A stretch of 64,000 nucleotides of DNA from Nitratireductor arenosus (GCF_009742725.1 NZ_WPHG01000001.1:1028001-1092000), one strand, 5' to 3'. Shown: positions 47,584-57,110, counted from the stretch's first letter. Numbers and translations: made by a program. The notes: generated from the sequence alone by a model not told the origin.

Positions 47584-48306
47584 ATGCGCGAGATCATCTT
47601 TGATACCGAAACCACCGGACTTGACGCCCGCGAGGACCGGGTGATCGAGATCGGAGCGGTCGAGCTGGTCAACCGGTTCCCCTCCGGCCGGGTCTTTCAC
47701 GTCTATATCCATCCCGAAAACCGGGCCATTCATCCCGAAGCGCAGGCCGTGCACGGCATCAGCCTTGCCGATCTGGAGGGAAAGCCGGTTTTCTCCGAGA
47801 TCGCCGAGGAGTTTCTGGCTTTTGTGGGCGACGGCAAGCTGGTGGCCCACAATGCCGGCTTCGACATGGGCTTCATCAATCACGAGCTGGCCCGCTTGAA
47901 AATCGATGCGGTGGATCCGGACCGGGTGATCGATACGCTGGCGATCGCGCGGCGCAAGCATCCCATGGGGCCGAACTCGCTCGATGCGCTGTGCCGGCGC
48001 TACGGTATCGACAACAGCCGCCGCACCAAGCACGGCGCCCTGCTCGATTCGGAATTGCTGGCCGAAGTCTATATCGAGCTGGTGGGCGGAAAGCAGGCGG
48101 CGCTCGGGCTGGAAATGCGTGGCTCCGACACCGAGGAAACCGGGCGCGAAATCGACATGATCGCGATCAAGCCGCGTGCGCGGCACTTGCCGTCGCGCCT
48201 GACGGCGTCGACGCGCGCCGCCCATGCGAAAATGGTCGAAACGCTCGGCGAAAATGCAATCTGGCCCCGGATCGACATCGCGCAAGACAAACAGACGTCC
48301 GACTGA
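47584..48306 (+). CDS. dnaQ: DNA polymerase III epsilon subunit (3'-5' proofreading exonuclease)
   Basis: 240 residues. DEDDh exonuclease with motif ExoI IIFDTETTGLDA, ExoII VAHNAGFDMGFINHEL and ExoIII HGALLDSELLAEVYIELVGG. The short C-terminal tail binds the alpha subunit. It lies 122 bases after coaE in the gene order seen around rhizobial origins, and is convergent with secB. Confidence 0.96.
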   Translation: MREIIFDTETTGLDAREDRVIEIGAVELVNRFPSGRVFHVYIHPENRAIHPEAQAVHGISLADLEGKPVFSEIAEEFLAFVGDGKLVAHNAGFDMGFINHELARLKIDAVDPDRVIDTLAIARRKHPMGPNSLDALCRRYGIDNSRRTKHGALLDSELLAEVYIELVGGKQAALGLEMRGSDTEETGREIDMIAIKPRARHLPSRLTASTRAAHAKMVETLGENAIWPRIDIAQDKQTSD

Positions 48307-48365
48307 GCGGCTCGGTCTTCGCGGATGGATTGAACCAGGCTGCGCCGACGCCCGGGACTTGACGG

Positions 48366-48881
48366 TCAGCTCGCCTGGGCTTTGGCCTTGGCCTGATCTT
48401 CGGCGACCTTCTTCTGGAAGATCTGCGCGAAATCGATCGGGTCGAGCATCAGCGGCGGGAAGCCGCCATTGCGGGTCGCGTCCGCGATGATCTGGCGCGC
48501 GAACGGGAAAAGCAGCCGCGGGCATTCGATGAACAGCACCGGCAGCACGTGTTCCTTGGGGAACCCGGCGACCCGGAACACGCCGCCATAGGCGAGTTCG
48601 ACGTTAAACAGCACTGAGTCCTGGTGGCTGGCCTTGGCCGTCAGCATCAAATTGACGTCGTACTCGTTTTCCGAAATCGAGTTGGCGTTGACATTGACGT
48701 TGATATTGATGTTTGGGGCCTGGTCGCGCCCGCGCAGCGAATTCGGTGCGCCGGGGCTCTCGAAGGACAGGTCCTTGACATATTGTGCCAGAACGTTGAG
48801 CGACGGCTGCGCGCCGTTGCCGTTGCCGGTTGTCGCGGCGGCGCCGGCCGCTTCCTTTTCCTTCGTCTTCTCGTCAGCCAT
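48366..48881 (-). CDS. secB: Protein-export chaperone SecB
   Basis: 171 residues. Holds preproteins unfolded for Sec[19 protein letters not shown] at the start of the fold, [43 protein letters not shown], and the SecA-contact block [33 protein letters not shown]. The first 25 residues are a low-complexity Lys/Glu/Ala extension. Confidence 0.97.
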   Translation of the reverse strand: MADEKTKEKEAAGAAATTGNGNGAQPSLNVLAQYVKDLSFESPGAPNSLRGRDQAPNININVNVNANSISENEYDVNLMLTAKASHQDSVLFNVELAYGGVFRVAGFPKEHVLPVLFIECPRLLFPFARQIIADATRNGGFPPLMLDPIDFAQIFQKKVAEDQAKAKAQAS

Positions 48882-49003
48882 TCGTTCATGCCCTTGCGTG
48901 GAGGCCGCGCCGCGGCCCGAAAATTTGCGCGTTCGCTATCATGGGCGGCTGTGTGAGACAAGCGCGCAAGCGCAATCGCCGGTTTCCGGCGTCGCCGATC
49001 GCC

Positions 49004-49495
49004 TCATTCGTCGCGATTCGGCCCCTTCCAGGGCGAGTCCGCCGGCCCCGAGCGGGAAAAATCCTTCTCGTCGAGGTCGATGACCGTTTCGTCGCGGGGG
49101 GTGAAGTCCGGTTCGGGCCTTCCTCCGACATTGAAATGCACTTTCAGTCGTGACTTCACCAGCGACCAGACGGCGTCGCGCAACGCCGGCACGAACAGCG
49201 CGAAGCCGCATGCGTCGGTGACGAAACCCGGCAGCAGCAGCAACAGTCCGGCGAACAGGATCATCGCGCCGTGGATCAGTTCGCGCTTGGGCACGCGCCC
49301 CGCATCGGTTTCGGCCTGGATGCGGCGCAGCAGCCCAAAACCCTGGACGCGCAGCAGAACGGAGCCGATCAAAGCGGTCAGAACGACGATCGCCAGGGTT
49401 GCGAAAACGCCGATACGTCCGCCAATGGCGACGAAAGCCGCGATTTCGAGCAGCGGAACGACCAGAAACACCGCAAAAAGGGCTGAAAATCTCAC
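49004..49495 (-). CDS. fxsA: FxsA family membrane protein
   Basis: About 163 residues. The FxsA fold has a first helix pair FSALFAVFLVVPLLEIAAFVAIGGRIGVFATLAIVVLTALIGSVLLR and the GAMILFAGLLLLLPGFVTDACGFALFVP block. The acidic cytoplasmic tail ends in DEKDFSRSG. In E. coli FxsA modulates F-exclusion of phage T7; its general role is unknown. GTG 49495 is where the family begins; a longer in-frame extension to 49570 is not conserved-looking. Divergent from the Tim44-like gene. Confidence 0.9.
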   Translation of the reverse strand: MRFSALFAVFLVVPLLEIAAFVAIGGRIGVFATLAIVVLTALIGSVLLRVQGFGLLRRIQAETDAGRVPKRELIHGAMILFAGLLLLLPGFVTDACGFALFVPALRDAVWSLVKSRLKVHFNVGGRPEPDFTPRDETVIDLDEKDFSRSGPADSPWKGPNRDE

Positions 49496-49713
49496 GATTG
49501 GCACTTCGCTTGTCCGAAGATCGGACGGTTGTGATAAAAATGGTTCGCAAACCGATGATGCAAACTGCACGATCCCAACATAGTCATGCTACGGTCGGAT
49601 TTGAATGATTGACCGTCGCGTTCTATATGCAATCGTCAGAACCTGGCTTCGCGGGGCCAGAACCGATAGCTAACAACAACGGCGACGATTCTCGAGGCAG
49701 TTCGGCGGACACG

Positions 49714-50424
49714 ATGGAATTTCTGGATATCGGCACACTGTTTTTCGTTGTCGCCGCGGTGGTGATTTTTCTCCAGTTGCGAAATGTTCTGGGGCGCCGG
49801 ACCGGCAGCGAAAAACCGCCTTTCGATCCCTATACGGCCAATCGCACCCGCGAGGGCGATAACGACAAGCCGCAGGACAATGTCGTGTCGCTGCCGCGGC
49901 GCAAATCGGCCGGCGACGGCGAGCAGGAATCGCCCTATGCGGCGATCGACAAATACGCCGCGCCGGGTACGGAGCTGAACAAGGGGTTGCGCGCCATCCG
50001 CGACGACGATCCCTCTTTCGACCCGCGCGGTTTCACCGAGGGCGCCAAGCTTGCTTACGAGATGATCGTGATGGCTTATGCCGATGGCGATCGCAAAACC
50101 TTGAAGAACCTCCTGTCGCGCGAAGTCTATGACGGTTTTGTCGCCGCGATTTCCGAGCGCGAGAAGCGGTCGGAAAAAATCCAGTCCTCCTTCGTCGGCA
50201 TCGACAAGGTCGATATCGTTTCGGCCGAAATGAAAGGGTCGGAGGCGCATCTCACCCTGCGTATCGTCAGCGAGCTTATTTCGGCGACGCGCGACAGCGC
50301 CGGCGAGGTAATCGACGGCGATCCCGAGACGGTTGCCGAGGTCAAGGATGTTTGGACCTTCGCCCGCGACACCCGGTCGCGCGACCCGAACTGGAAGCTC
50401 GTCGCGACGGAAGCCGAAGACTGA
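49714..50424 (+). CDS. Tim44-like domain membrane-anchored protein
   Basis: 236 residues. One N-terminal membrane helix (EFLDIGTLFFVVAAVVIFLQLRNVLG), a charged linker, then a Tim44/MRPL45-like domain: FDPRGFTEGAKLAYEMIVMAYADGDRKTLKNLLSREVYDGF and VWTFARDTRSRDPNWKLVATE. In mitochondria this fold recruits chaperone to the import channel; the bacterial role, perhaps at the membrane or with respiratory complexes, is not settled. ATG 49714 is chosen because homologues begin at the membrane helix. Beside secB and fxsA as in other rhizobia. Confidence 0.9.
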   Translation: MEFLDIGTLFFVVAAVVIFLQLRNVLGRRTGSEKPPFDPYTANRTREGDNDKPQDNVVSLPRRKSAGDGEQESPYAAIDKYAAPGTELNKGLRAIRDDDPSFDPRGFTEGAKLAYEMIVMAYADGDRKTLKNLLSREVYDGFVAAISEREKRSEKIQSSFVGIDKVDIVSAEMKGSEAHLTLRIVSELISATRDSAGEVIDGDPETVAEVKDVWTFARDTRSRDPNWKLVATEAED

Positions 50425-50443
50425 TCCCCGGCGTGGGCGCCCG

Positions 50444-51553
50444 GTGTCTTTGTCTCCTCTTCTGCGGCGCGTCGGTTTCGGCGAACTGCCCGGCTGGGAG
50501 GCGGACGATAGCGGGGCTGCCTTCGCGGCTTATCGGCGCAGCGCTAAGAAGGCGGCAACACGGACCTATCGGACCGGCAGCCTCAATATAAGCGCAGCCG
50601 CCTTCGCGCCCGCCCATGCCGCCGCGTGTGCCGCGCGGCGAGACGACCGTCGGGCGGCACGAACCTTCTTCGAAACCCATTTTGTTGCCTTCCACGTCGT
50701 TCCAAACGACCGCGCGCGCGGTTTCGTCACCGGGTACTACGAACCCGAAGTCGACGCCGCGCCGCAGGCCTCGCCCGTTTTCAAATATCCGCTTTTGGCG
50801 CGCCCGGCCGATCTGGTTGCGGTCGACGACAGCAACCGGCCCCCCGGTCTCGATCCGTATTTCGCCTTCGCCCGCCAATATCCGGATGGTCGGATCGGCG
50901 AATATTTCGACCGTGCCGCGATCGAGAGCGGGGCGCTGTCGGGCCGGGGGCTGGAGATTGCCTGGCTCGCCGACCCGGTCGACGTCTTTTTCGTCCATGT
51001 CCAGGGCGCGGCGCGGCTGCGTATGCCCGACGGCGCGGTCAAGCGTGTGACCTATGCCGCCAAGAGCGGGCACCGGTTCACGGGCCCCGGCGGAATTCTG
51101 GCCGAAATCGGCGAATTGGCGCGCGAAAACGTCACAATGCAAACGATCCGTGCCTGGTTTCGTGATAATTCGCGGCGCATAAACGAGATATTGTGGCAAA
51201 ATCGTTCATTTATCTTTTTTCAGGAAGCACCGGTCGACGATCCCGCGCTCGGTCCAGTTGCGGCGGCGAAGGTGCCGCTAACGGCCGGTCGCTCGATCGC
51301 GGTCGACCGTCTGCTGCACACGTTCGGCACGCCGATCTTCGTTCATGCGCCTGATCTTGCTACGTTCGGCGGGGCGCCGTTTGCGCGTCTGATGATCGCC
51401 CAGGACACCGGCTCCGCCATAACCGGCTCCGCCCGTGGCGATCTGTTCGCCGGCTCCGGCGCCGCGGCCGGCGAAATCGCCGGGGTGGTCCGCCACGAGG
51501 CCGATTTTTTCGTCCTCGTCCCGCGCGGTCTGGCCGACGGAGCCGGCAAATGA
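50444..51553 (+). CDS. mltA: Membrane-bound lytic murein transglycosylase A (MltA)
   Basis: About 369 residues. Cuts peptidoglycan glycan strands. Key blocks are FVTGYYEPEVDAAPQASPVFKYPLLARPADL, FARQYPDGRIGEYFDRAAIESGALSGRGLEIAWLADPVDVFFVHVQGAARL, and the 3D domain with LMIAQDTGSAITGSARGDLFAGSGAAAGEIAGVV, whose DTGSAI and RGDLF contain the catalytic Asp environment. GTG 50444 lies 19 bases after the Tim44-like stop. No obvious signal peptide or lipobox is present, which is odd for a periplasmic enzyme; export may rely on a poorly recognisable N-terminus. ATGA overlap with the Smr gene. Confidence 0.92.
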   Translation: MSLSPLLRRVGFGELPGWEADDSGAAFAAYRRSAKKAATRTYRTGSLNISAAAFAPAHAAACAARRDDRRAARTFFETHFVAFHVVPNDRARGFVTGYYEPEVDAAPQASPVFKYPLLARPADLVAVDDSNRPPGLDPYFAFARQYPDGRIGEYFDRAAIESGALSGRGLEIAWLADPVDVFFVHVQGAARLRMPDGAVKRVTYAAKSGHRFTGPGGILAEIGELARENVTMQTIRAWFRDNSRRINEILWQNRSFIFFQEAPVDDPALGPVAAAKVPLTAGRSIAVDRLLHTFGTPIFVHAPDLATFGGAPFARLMIAQDTGSAITGSARGDLFAGSGAAAGEIAGVVRHEADFFVLVPRGLADGAGK

Positions 51554-52107
51554 GAAAGCGGGCGACATCGGGGCTGACCGAGCAGGACCGAATTTTGTGG
51601 GAGCAGGTGGCCCGCACCACAACGCCGCTCAAGGGCCGGCGGGAGCAATCCCTGGGGGAAGTCGCACCGCCCTCCGCGGCGGCGCAAAAAGACCGGGCGG
51701 ATGCGCGCTCGGCGCCGGTCGCCGCCGCGCCACGGCCGCACGCGGAGCGCAAGCGCGAGACGGGCGGTGGCATCGACCGGCCGACCCGGCAGAAACTGGC
51801 CAAGGGCCGCGTCGCGCTCGAAGCCAGCGTCGATCTGCACGGTATGACGCAGAGCCAGGCGCATGGCTTGCTTCTGTCCTTTCTGATGCGCGCGCACGCG
51901 GCCGGTCTCCGCCATGTTTTGGTCATCACCGGCAAGGGCGTGTCGTTCGGCAGCGAGGGTGTGCTGCGCCAGGCGGTTCCCGGCTGGCTGGCGACCCCGT
52001 CCTTTAGGGCCATTGTCGGCGGGTTCGAAGCCGCAGCGCGCCACCACGGCGGCAATGGCGCGCTTTATATCCGCCTGCGGCGGGCCGGCGATGCGAGGCG
52101 CTTATGA
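51550..52107 (+). CDS. Smr/MutS2-type endonuclease domain protein
   Basis: 185 residues. A basic, disordered N-terminal half is followed by an Smr domain: the conserved VDLHGMTQSQAHGLLLSFL, LVITGKGVSFGSEGVLRQAVPGWL, and the final HHGGNGALYIRLR. Stand-alone Smr proteins nick DNA or act on collided ribosomes; which applies here is unknown. It overlaps mltA (ATGA) and the XRE gene (4 bases), forming a tight mltA-smr-xre operon. Confidence 0.92.
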   Translation: MRKRATSGLTEQDRILWEQVARTTTPLKGRREQSLGEVAPPSAAAQKDRADARSAPVAAAPRPHAERKRETGGGIDRPTRQKLAKGRVALEASVDLHGMTQSQAHGLLLSFLMRAHAAGLRHVLVITGKGVSFGSEGVLRQAVPGWLATPSFRAIVGGFEAAARHHGGNGALYIRLRRAGDARRL

Positions 52108-52481
52108 CGCCGTTTGGTGAAAAAATGCGCGCCATGCGCCGCGACAAGGGCGTGACCCAGAAGGAGATGGCGCAAGCGCTCGGGGTCAGCCCGGCCTATC
52201 TGTCGGCGCTCGAGCGCGGCCATCGCGGCGTGCCGAGCTGGACGTTTCTGCAAAAGGTGCTCGGCTATTTCAACATCATTTGGGACGACGCGGAGGAATT
52301 GCGCCGGATCGCCGAGCAATCGCGGCCCAGGGTGGTGATCGACACGTCCGGGCTTTCGCCCGCCGCAACCCATCTCGCCAATCTGCTCGCCACCGACATC
52401 GCCCTGCTCGACGAGGACGACATCGCCGCGTTGATTGGGCGGATCCGGACGGTGGGACGGCGTTCGAAGCGCTTCGACTGA
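52104..52481 (+). CDS. XRE-family helix-turn-helix regulator
   Basis: 125 residues. The N-terminal HTH_3 domain (RDKGVTQKEMAQALGVSPAYLSALERGHRG, about 14-45) has well-formed recognition helices. The remainder is an alpha-helical region (ATHLANLLATDIALLDEDDIAALIGRIRTV). This regulator is conserved next to Smr in rhizobia. Target unknown; autoregulation of the operon is possible. Confidence 0.88.
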   Translation: MTPFGEKMRAMRRDKGVTQKEMAQALGVSPAYLSALERGHRGVPSWTFLQKVLGYFNIIWDDAEELRRIAEQSRPRVVIDTSGLSPAATHLANLLATDIALLDEDDIAALIGRIRTVGRRSKRFD

Positions 52482-52541
52482 CGGGCCAGGCGGGATTTTC
52501 TTGCGTCGACCCCGGCAATGCGATTCTTGCCAGCGCCGCGA

Positions 52542-53510
52542 TCAATTGGCCGCAAACAGTGCCTTGAGTTCGGTCAGCTTGTCGTTGACCAGCCAGCCAT
52601 AATAGTTTTCCTCCGGCAGCCGCGGCTCTTCACCCTTCGCCGCGCGTTCGGCGTTTTCACGCCGCAGCGCCTGAGCCCGCTCGCGCGGATTGCCGACATT
52701 GTAAAGCGTCGCGGTGATGCCGGGATTGCTGGAAATGTCGAAACCGGCGATCTCCGCATAGGCCTCGATCGCGGTTTTCAGCGTCGCCGCGACATAGGGC
52801 AGGGTAAGGTCCGGATCCATGATGGTCCGGTAGACCTGTTGCGGATAGCGGTGATCGAGAACGGGCAGCCCGGAGACCCGGTGCACCGTCTCGCTCATCT
52901 GAAGGGCGGTCAGCGGGTTGAGCTGGCCGATCCCGAACGTCTGGCCCGCATAGAAGGGCTGGAAGAACACCGCGCTGAAGCGGTTGTTCGGAAATCCCTT
53001 GCCGTCGACGACGCGGCCGCGGAACTGGGTGTTCCAGACCCTTTCGCGACAAGTCCACACCGCGTAACTGCCGGTTTCGGCATCGCAGGCGGCGAATTGC
53101 GGCCGCTTGATGAAGACGTCGACATCCTCGCCGTCATAGGCAAAGGAAAACCGCGTCGTCAGGTAGGATACCGCCTTGACGTAATAGGTCTGCAGCCGGT
53201 CATACGCATCGACATTGTAGGTATGCTCGCCGACGATGGCGCCGACGATGTGCATCGGGTCGATGCGGTAGGCGGAAGCAGCCTCGACGATCTTGGCCCG
53301 CAGCTTGTCGTCGCGTTTCAGCAAAGCGTAGACCTTGCGGTATTTGGCCTCGAAGGTGGTCTTGAGCGCGCGCGCGCGCGATCCGGAGCCGAACGGGATA
53401 TCGGGTTGTTCGACATGTCGGTTGCCGCCGGGCACCGGCGTGGCAGCCAGGGCGGGGGCCGCAACCAGGCTCGCCGCCAGGATCAGGATCCAAAAAAACT
53501 GCCTTGCCAT
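52542..53510 (-). CDS. DUF1402 family exported protein
   Basis: About 322 residues with a signal peptide (ARQFFWILILAASLVAAPALAA, cleavage near residue 23). The mature domain (EAASAYRIDPMHIVGAIVGEHTYNVDAYDRLQTYYVKA, YAGQTFGIGQLNPLTALQMSE, GITATLYNVGNP) reads like the lysozyme/lytic transglycosylase fold, with Glu in AIVGEHTYN at the position of a catalytic acid. It is likely a murein-acting periplasmic protein, but activity has not been shown as far as I know. ATG 53510 has AGGA close by; ATG 53525 is an alternative. Confidence 0.82.
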   Translation of the reverse strand: MARQFFWILILAASLVAAPALAATPVPGGNRHVEQPDIPFGSGSRARALKTTFEAKYRKVYALLKRDDKLRAKIVEAASAYRIDPMHIVGAIVGEHTYNVDAYDRLQTYYVKAVSYLTTRFSFAYDGEDVDVFIKRPQFAACDAETGSYAVWTCRERVWNTQFRGRVVDGKGFPNNRFSAVFFQPFYAGQTFGIGQLNPLTALQMSETVHRVSGLPVLDHRYPQQVYRTIMDPDLTLPYVAATLKTAIEAYAEIAGFDISSNPGITATLYNVGNPRERAQALRRENAERAAKGEEPRLPEENYYGWLVNDKLTELKALFAAN

Positions 53511-53517
53511 ATGTCCT

Positions 53518-53549
53518 AGAGCCATTCTTCTTTAAATGGAATCGTTTGA
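53518..53549 (-). repeat. Inverted repeat, left copy
   Basis: 32 bases that are the near-exact reverse complement of 53794-53826; the common core is CCATTTAAAGAAGAA flanked by TCAAAC and GGCTCT. It overlaps the 5' end of the DUF1402 gene region. See the right copy. Confidence 0.7.
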
Positions 53550-53793
53550 CCGCCGGGATTTCACGGTCTGGCCAGGAGCGTACGGCGATGCGGTGCAGGC
53601 ACCGTGAGCCGGGCGCGACGTCGTCCAGCACACGAAAGACCGAGATCGCGCGATTGCGGTTTCTTGAGCGATATCAATAGTGTAACGCCCAACGGCTTGG
53701 ACGGCTTTCCCGCCCCGGCCGGTGTCGAAGCCCTTGCCCGATAGTCATATCGCGCTGCGGGCTTCTCCTTGCCGGACCGAAAAATCCATTCCA

Positions 53794-53826
53794 TCAAACC
53801 GCTCCCATTTAAAGAAGAACGGCTCT
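53794..53826 (+). repeat. Inverted repeat, right copy
   Basis: 33 bases matching the reverse complement of 53518-53549 except for a short block after TCAAAC (CGCTCCC against GATTCC) and one C/T difference. Both copies face each other, with GGCTCT at the outer ends. Confidence 0.7.
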
Positions 53827-53842
53827 GGAGCCGTTCGTTTTT
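53817..53842. terminator. Probable terminator downstream of hslU
   Basis: GAACGGCT (53817-53824) pairs perfectly with AGCCGTTC (53829-53836) around CTGG. GTTTTT follows on the plus strand and TTCTTTAAAT on the minus strand, so it can act in both directions. It most likely ends the leftward hslV-acetyltransferase-hslU transcript. Confidence 0.6.
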
Positions 53843-53951
53843 GAACCGGCACGGTAGGAAAAGCGCGGCCCCGAGTCGATAGCGCCAATGGCGACTTGGT
53901 CCCCTTTGGACCGTCGAAACGGAAATGCCGCTTCGACATCCTTGCCACTTC

Positions 53952-55253
53952 CTAAAGAATGAATCGGGACAAATCTGTGTTTTTGGCCAGATCGCCGACA
54001 TTCTTGGCAACATAATCGGCATCGACCGTCAGCGACGATCCCGAACGGTCGGGCGCCTCGAAGGAGATGTCGTCGAGCACCCGTTCCATCACCGTTTGCA
54101 GCCGGCGCGCGCCGATATTTTCCACCGAGGCGTTGAGGTCGACGGCGATGCCGGCCAGCGAATCGATGGCGTCGTCGGTGAAATCGAGCGTCACCCCCTC
54201 GGTCAGCATGAGCGCGACATACTGCTTGATGAGGCTCGCCTCGGTTTCTGTCAGGATGCGCCGGAAATCCTCCTTCTCAAGCGCCCGCAGTTCGACCCGG
54301 ATCGGCAGCCGGCCCTGGAGTTCGGGCAAAAGATCGGACGGTTTCGAGACGTGGAAGGCGCCCGAGGCGATGAACAGGATATGGTCGGTCTTGACCGGAC
54401 CGTATTTGGTGGCGACCGTGGTGCCCTCGACCAGCGGCAGCAGGTCACGCTGCACGCCCTCGCGCGAAACCCCCGCCCCCACACCGCTGTCGCGCGTGGC
54501 GATCTTGTCGATTTCGTCGAGGAAGACGATCCCGTCATTCTCCGTGATCGACAGTGCCCGGCTCACCACCTCGTCCTGGTCGAGCAGCTTGTCGGATTCG
54601 TCGTTGATGAGGTGGGCGTAGGAATCCTTGACCGTCGTCTTGCGTGTCTTGGTGCGTCCGCCCATCGCCTTCGACAGCATGTCGTTGATGTTGAGCACGC
54701 CGATATTGGCGCCCGGCATGCCCGGGATCTCCAGGGACGGGCCGGACGTGTCGGCGACCTCGACCTCGATCTCCTTGTCGTCGAGCTCGCCGCTTCTCAG
54801 CTTCTTGCGAAAACTGTCGCGGGTCGCCGGGCTGGCATTCTTGCCCACCAGCGCCTCCAGCACCCGCTCCTCGGCATTGATATGCGCGCGCGCCTTGACG
54901 TCCTCGCGCATCTTGTCGCGTACCAGGCCCATCGCCACTTCGACCAGGTCGCGGATGATCTGTTCGACGTCGCGGCCGACATAACCGACCTCGGTGAATT
55001 TCGTCGCTTCCACCTTGATGAAGGGCGCGCCCGCGAGCCGCGCCAGCCGACGCGATATCTCGGTCTTGCCGACGCCGGTCGGGCCGATCATCAGGATGTT
55101 TTTCGGCATCACCTCCTCGCGCATCTGGCCATCGAGTTGCTGGCGCCGCCAGCGGTTGCGCAGCGCGATCGCCACGGCACGCTTGGCGTCCTTCTGGCCG
55201 ATGATGTAGCGGTCGAGTTCGGAAACGATCTCGCGGGGGGAAAATGTGGTCAT
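53952..55253 (-). CDS. hslU: ATP-dependent protease ATPase subunit HslU
   Basis: 433-residue AAA+ unfoldase that feeds HslV. Opens [34 protein letters not shown]. Walker [25 protein letters not shown], the pore loop [18 protein letters not shown], Walker [13 protein letters not shown], sensor [19 protein letters not shown]-like [14 protein letters not shown], and [22 protein letters not shown]-terminal DLSRFIL is the peptide that inserts between HslV subunits. It overlaps the acetyltransferase gene by 4 bases (ATGA). Confidence 0.98.
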   Translation of the reverse strand: MTTFSPREIVSELDRYIIGQKDAKRAVAIALRNRWRRQQLDGQMREEVMPKNILMIGPTGVGKTEISRRLARLAGAPFIKVEATKFTEVGYVGRDVEQIIRDLVEVAMGLVRDKMREDVKARAHINAEERVLEALVGKNASPATRDSFRKKLRSGELDDKEIEVEVADTSGPSLEIPGMPGANIGVLNINDMLSKAMGGRTKTRKTTVKDSYAHLINDESDKLLDQDEVVSRALSITENDGIVFLDEIDKIATRDSGVGAGVSREGVQRDLLPLVEGTTVATKYGPVKTDHILFIASGAFHVSKPSDLLPELQGRLPIRVELRALEKEDFRRILTETEASLIKQYVALMLTEGVTLDFTDDAIDSLAGIAVDLNASVENIGARRLQTVMERVLDDISFEAPDRSGSSLTVDADYVAKNVGDLAKNTDLSRFIL

Positions 55254-55792
55254 GACGGGGTCTCGTTTGTGTTTTGGCCGTGCTGCATCAAAAGGCAGTC
55301 GCCGGTGCGCCCCGCAAGATGCGGGATCGGCCGATAGCCCGCTTTTTCATAGGCGCGTATGGCGCGGCGATTATTCGGGTCGGGATCGATGATGATCGTG
55401 GTGTGGCCTTGTTCGCGCAGCATCCTGGTGAATGCGCCGACCGCTGCCGAGCCGATCCCTTTTGACAGCATGTTTCCCTCGCCGATGGAAATATCCACCC
55501 CGACCGTTTCGGGGAGGAATTCCGCCAGCCAGGGGTGGTCCGCGATCCAGCCCTCGTTCTGGTGGTGGCCGATATGCCAATACTGGATATAGCCGACCGG
55601 CGCGCCATCGAGCAGGATGATGAAAGGGTGTGTCGTGTCGCGGCCTTCCACCATGTCGCGGATGTAGCCGAGTTCCACCTCCGGCTCACCCCACCACCGG
55701 CGCATATGCGGGCTTTCGAACCAAGCCCGCAGCATGGCGTAATCGGCCGGCGTGACCGGTCGGAAGGAGATGTCCCGGTTTTCAATCGGCAT
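55250..55792 (-). CDS. GNAT acetyltransferase (AAC(6')-like)
   Basis: 180 residues between hslV and hslU. It reads as the AAC(6')/RimJ-like GNAT group: [79 protein letters not shown] (acetyl-CoA loop) and [19 protein letters not shown]. Relatives acetylate aminoglycosides, siderophore precursors or proteins; the substrate is unknown. It overlaps hslV by 11 bases and hslU by 4, so all three are translated together. This insertion is also known from other rhizobia. Confidence 0.9.
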   Translation of the reverse strand: MPIENRDISFRPVTPADYAMLRAWFESPHMRRWWGEPEVELGYIRDMVEGRDTTHPFIILLDGAPVGYIQYWHIGHHQNEGWIADHPWLAEFLPETVGVDISIGEGNMLSKGIGSAAVGAFTRMLREQGHTTIIIDPDPNNRRAIRAYEKAGYRPIPHLAGRTGDCLLMQHGQNTNETPS

Positions 55793-56330
55793 CGAGCGTT
55801 TCGATCACGATGTTGTGGTTCGTGTAGACGCAGATGTCGGCCGCGATCCCCATCGCGGCGCGGGCGATCTCCTCGGCGGACCTGTCCGTATCGATCAGAG
55901 CGCGCGCGGCGGCAAGGGCGTAATTGCCGCCGGAGCCGATCGCCATCACCCCGTGTTCGGGTTCCAGCACGTCGCCGGTGCCGGTCAGGGCCAGCGTGAC
56001 GGATTTGTCGGCGACCAGCATCATCGCCTCGAGCCGGCGCAGATACCGGTCGGTGCGCCAGTCCTTGGCAAGTTCCACGCAGGCACGGGTCAACTGGTCC
56101 GGATATTGTTCGAGCTTGGTCTCGAGCCGCTCAAGCAGGGTAAAGGCGTCGGCGGTCGCGCCGGCGAAGCCGGCGATCACATTGCCCTTGCCGAGACGGC
56201 GGACCTTGCGGGCATTGCCCTTCATCACCGTCTGCCCCATCGAAACCTGGCCATCGCCGGCGATCACCACGGTGTCGCCTTTGCGCACGGTGACGATGGT
56301 TGTCGCATGCATTGCGGGAGTTTCTGACAT
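55782..56330 (-). CDS. hslV: ATP-dependent protease proteolytic subunit HslV
   Basis: About 182 residues. Threonine peptidase of the proteasome fold. The propeptide MSETPAMHA precedes the catalytic Thr of [54 protein letters not shown] and [16 protein letters not shown] are diagnostic. ATG 56330 is supported by GGAG 6 bases upstream; the longer MSLEPL start at 56348 lacks one. First gene of the hslV-acetyltransferase-hslU operon, divergent from hisB. Confidence 0.97.
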   Translation of the reverse strand: MSETPAMHATTIVTVRKGDTVVIAGDGQVSMGQTVMKGNARKVRRLGKGNVIAGFAGATADAFTLLERLETKLEQYPDQLTRACVELAKDWRTDRYLRRLEAMMLVADKSVTLALTGTGDVLEPEHGVMAIGSGGNYALAAARALIDTDRSAEEIARAAMGIAADICVYTNHNIVIETLDAD

Positions 56331-56504
56331 CAAAGGCTCCAATGACACGTGACCGAGGCGCGGCGTTTCAACAGCGCCTTATTTATGCAGCGCGGGCCGG
56401 ATTGCAAATTTGCATCGGACAATGGCCGGCATGCTCCGGCGAACTGGCATTCCCCGCGCGCCGCTGTTAGAAGGCAGCGCCACGCTACTTTCAGGAAAAG
56501 CGAG

Positions 56505-57110
56505 ATGGACGCCAGCACCGGTCGCACCGCAACGATCAGCCGCAAAACCAACGAGACCGCCATCGAGGTGACGGTCGATCTCGACGGCGGCGGCAAACAC
56601 GACATCGTAACCGGCGTCGGTTTCTTCGACCATATGCTTGAGCAGCTGTCGCGCCATTCGCTGATCGACATGACGGTCAGGACAAAGGGCGACCTGCACA
56701 TCGACGACCATCACACGGTCGAGGATACCGGGATAGCGATCGGGCAGGCGATCGCCCGCGCGCTCGGCGAGCGGCGCGGCATCACCCGCTACGCCTCGCT
56801 CGATCTCGCCATGGACGAAACGCTGACACGGGCCGCCATCGACATATCCGGCCGGCCGTTCCTGGTCTGGAACGTGTCTTTCTCGGCGCCGAAGATCGGC
56901 ACGTTCGATACCGAACTGGTGCGCGAGTTCTTCCAGGCGCTCGCCCAGAATGCCGGCATCACGCTGCATGTGACGACGCTTTACGGCGCCAACAACCATC
57001 ATGTCGCCGAGACCTGCTTCAAGGCCGTCGCGCGGGTCCTGCGCGACGCGCTCGAGGCCGATCCGCGTCAACGCGATGCCGTGCCCTCGACCAAAGGCAC
57101 GCTTGGCTAG
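56505..57110 (+). CDS. hisB: Imidazoleglycerol-phosphate dehydratase
   Basis: Sixth step of histidine synthesis. About 201 residues; the monofunctional dehydratase without the phosphatase half found in enterics. It has both metal-binding repeats: [20 protein letters not shown] with [17 protein letters not shown], and the mirrored [22 protein letters not shown] 56505 ([11 protein letters not shown]) has AGGAAAAG upstream. First gene of hisB-DUF2628-hisH-hisA-hisF-hisE. Confidence 0.97.
   Translation: MDASTGRTATISRKTNETAIEVTVDLDGGGKHDIVTGVGFFDHMLEQLSRHSLIDMTVRTKGDLHIDDHHTVEDTGIAIGQAIARALGERRGITRYASLDLAMDETLTRAAIDISGRPFLVWNVSFSAPKIGTFDTELVREFFQALAQNAGITLHVTTLYGANNHHVAETCFKAVARVLRDALEADPRQRDAVPSTKGTLG

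Larger units (their letters stand above)
53511..53951. other. Gene-poor region between DUF1402 and hslU
   Basis: 441 bases with no gene I can support. Short leftward frames occur but lack family resemblance. The region holds the inverted repeat pair and, between the copies, about 245 bases of unassigned sequence. The arrangement resembles a small repeat unit of the kind scattered in rhizobial genomes, or a decayed MITE-like element. No target duplication is visible at the ends. Confidence 0.5.

Noticed and set aside
56343-56352. CACGTG near the hslV start as a parS site
   Set aside because: The flanks (GACACGTGAC) do not match parS; a chance E-box-like hexamer.
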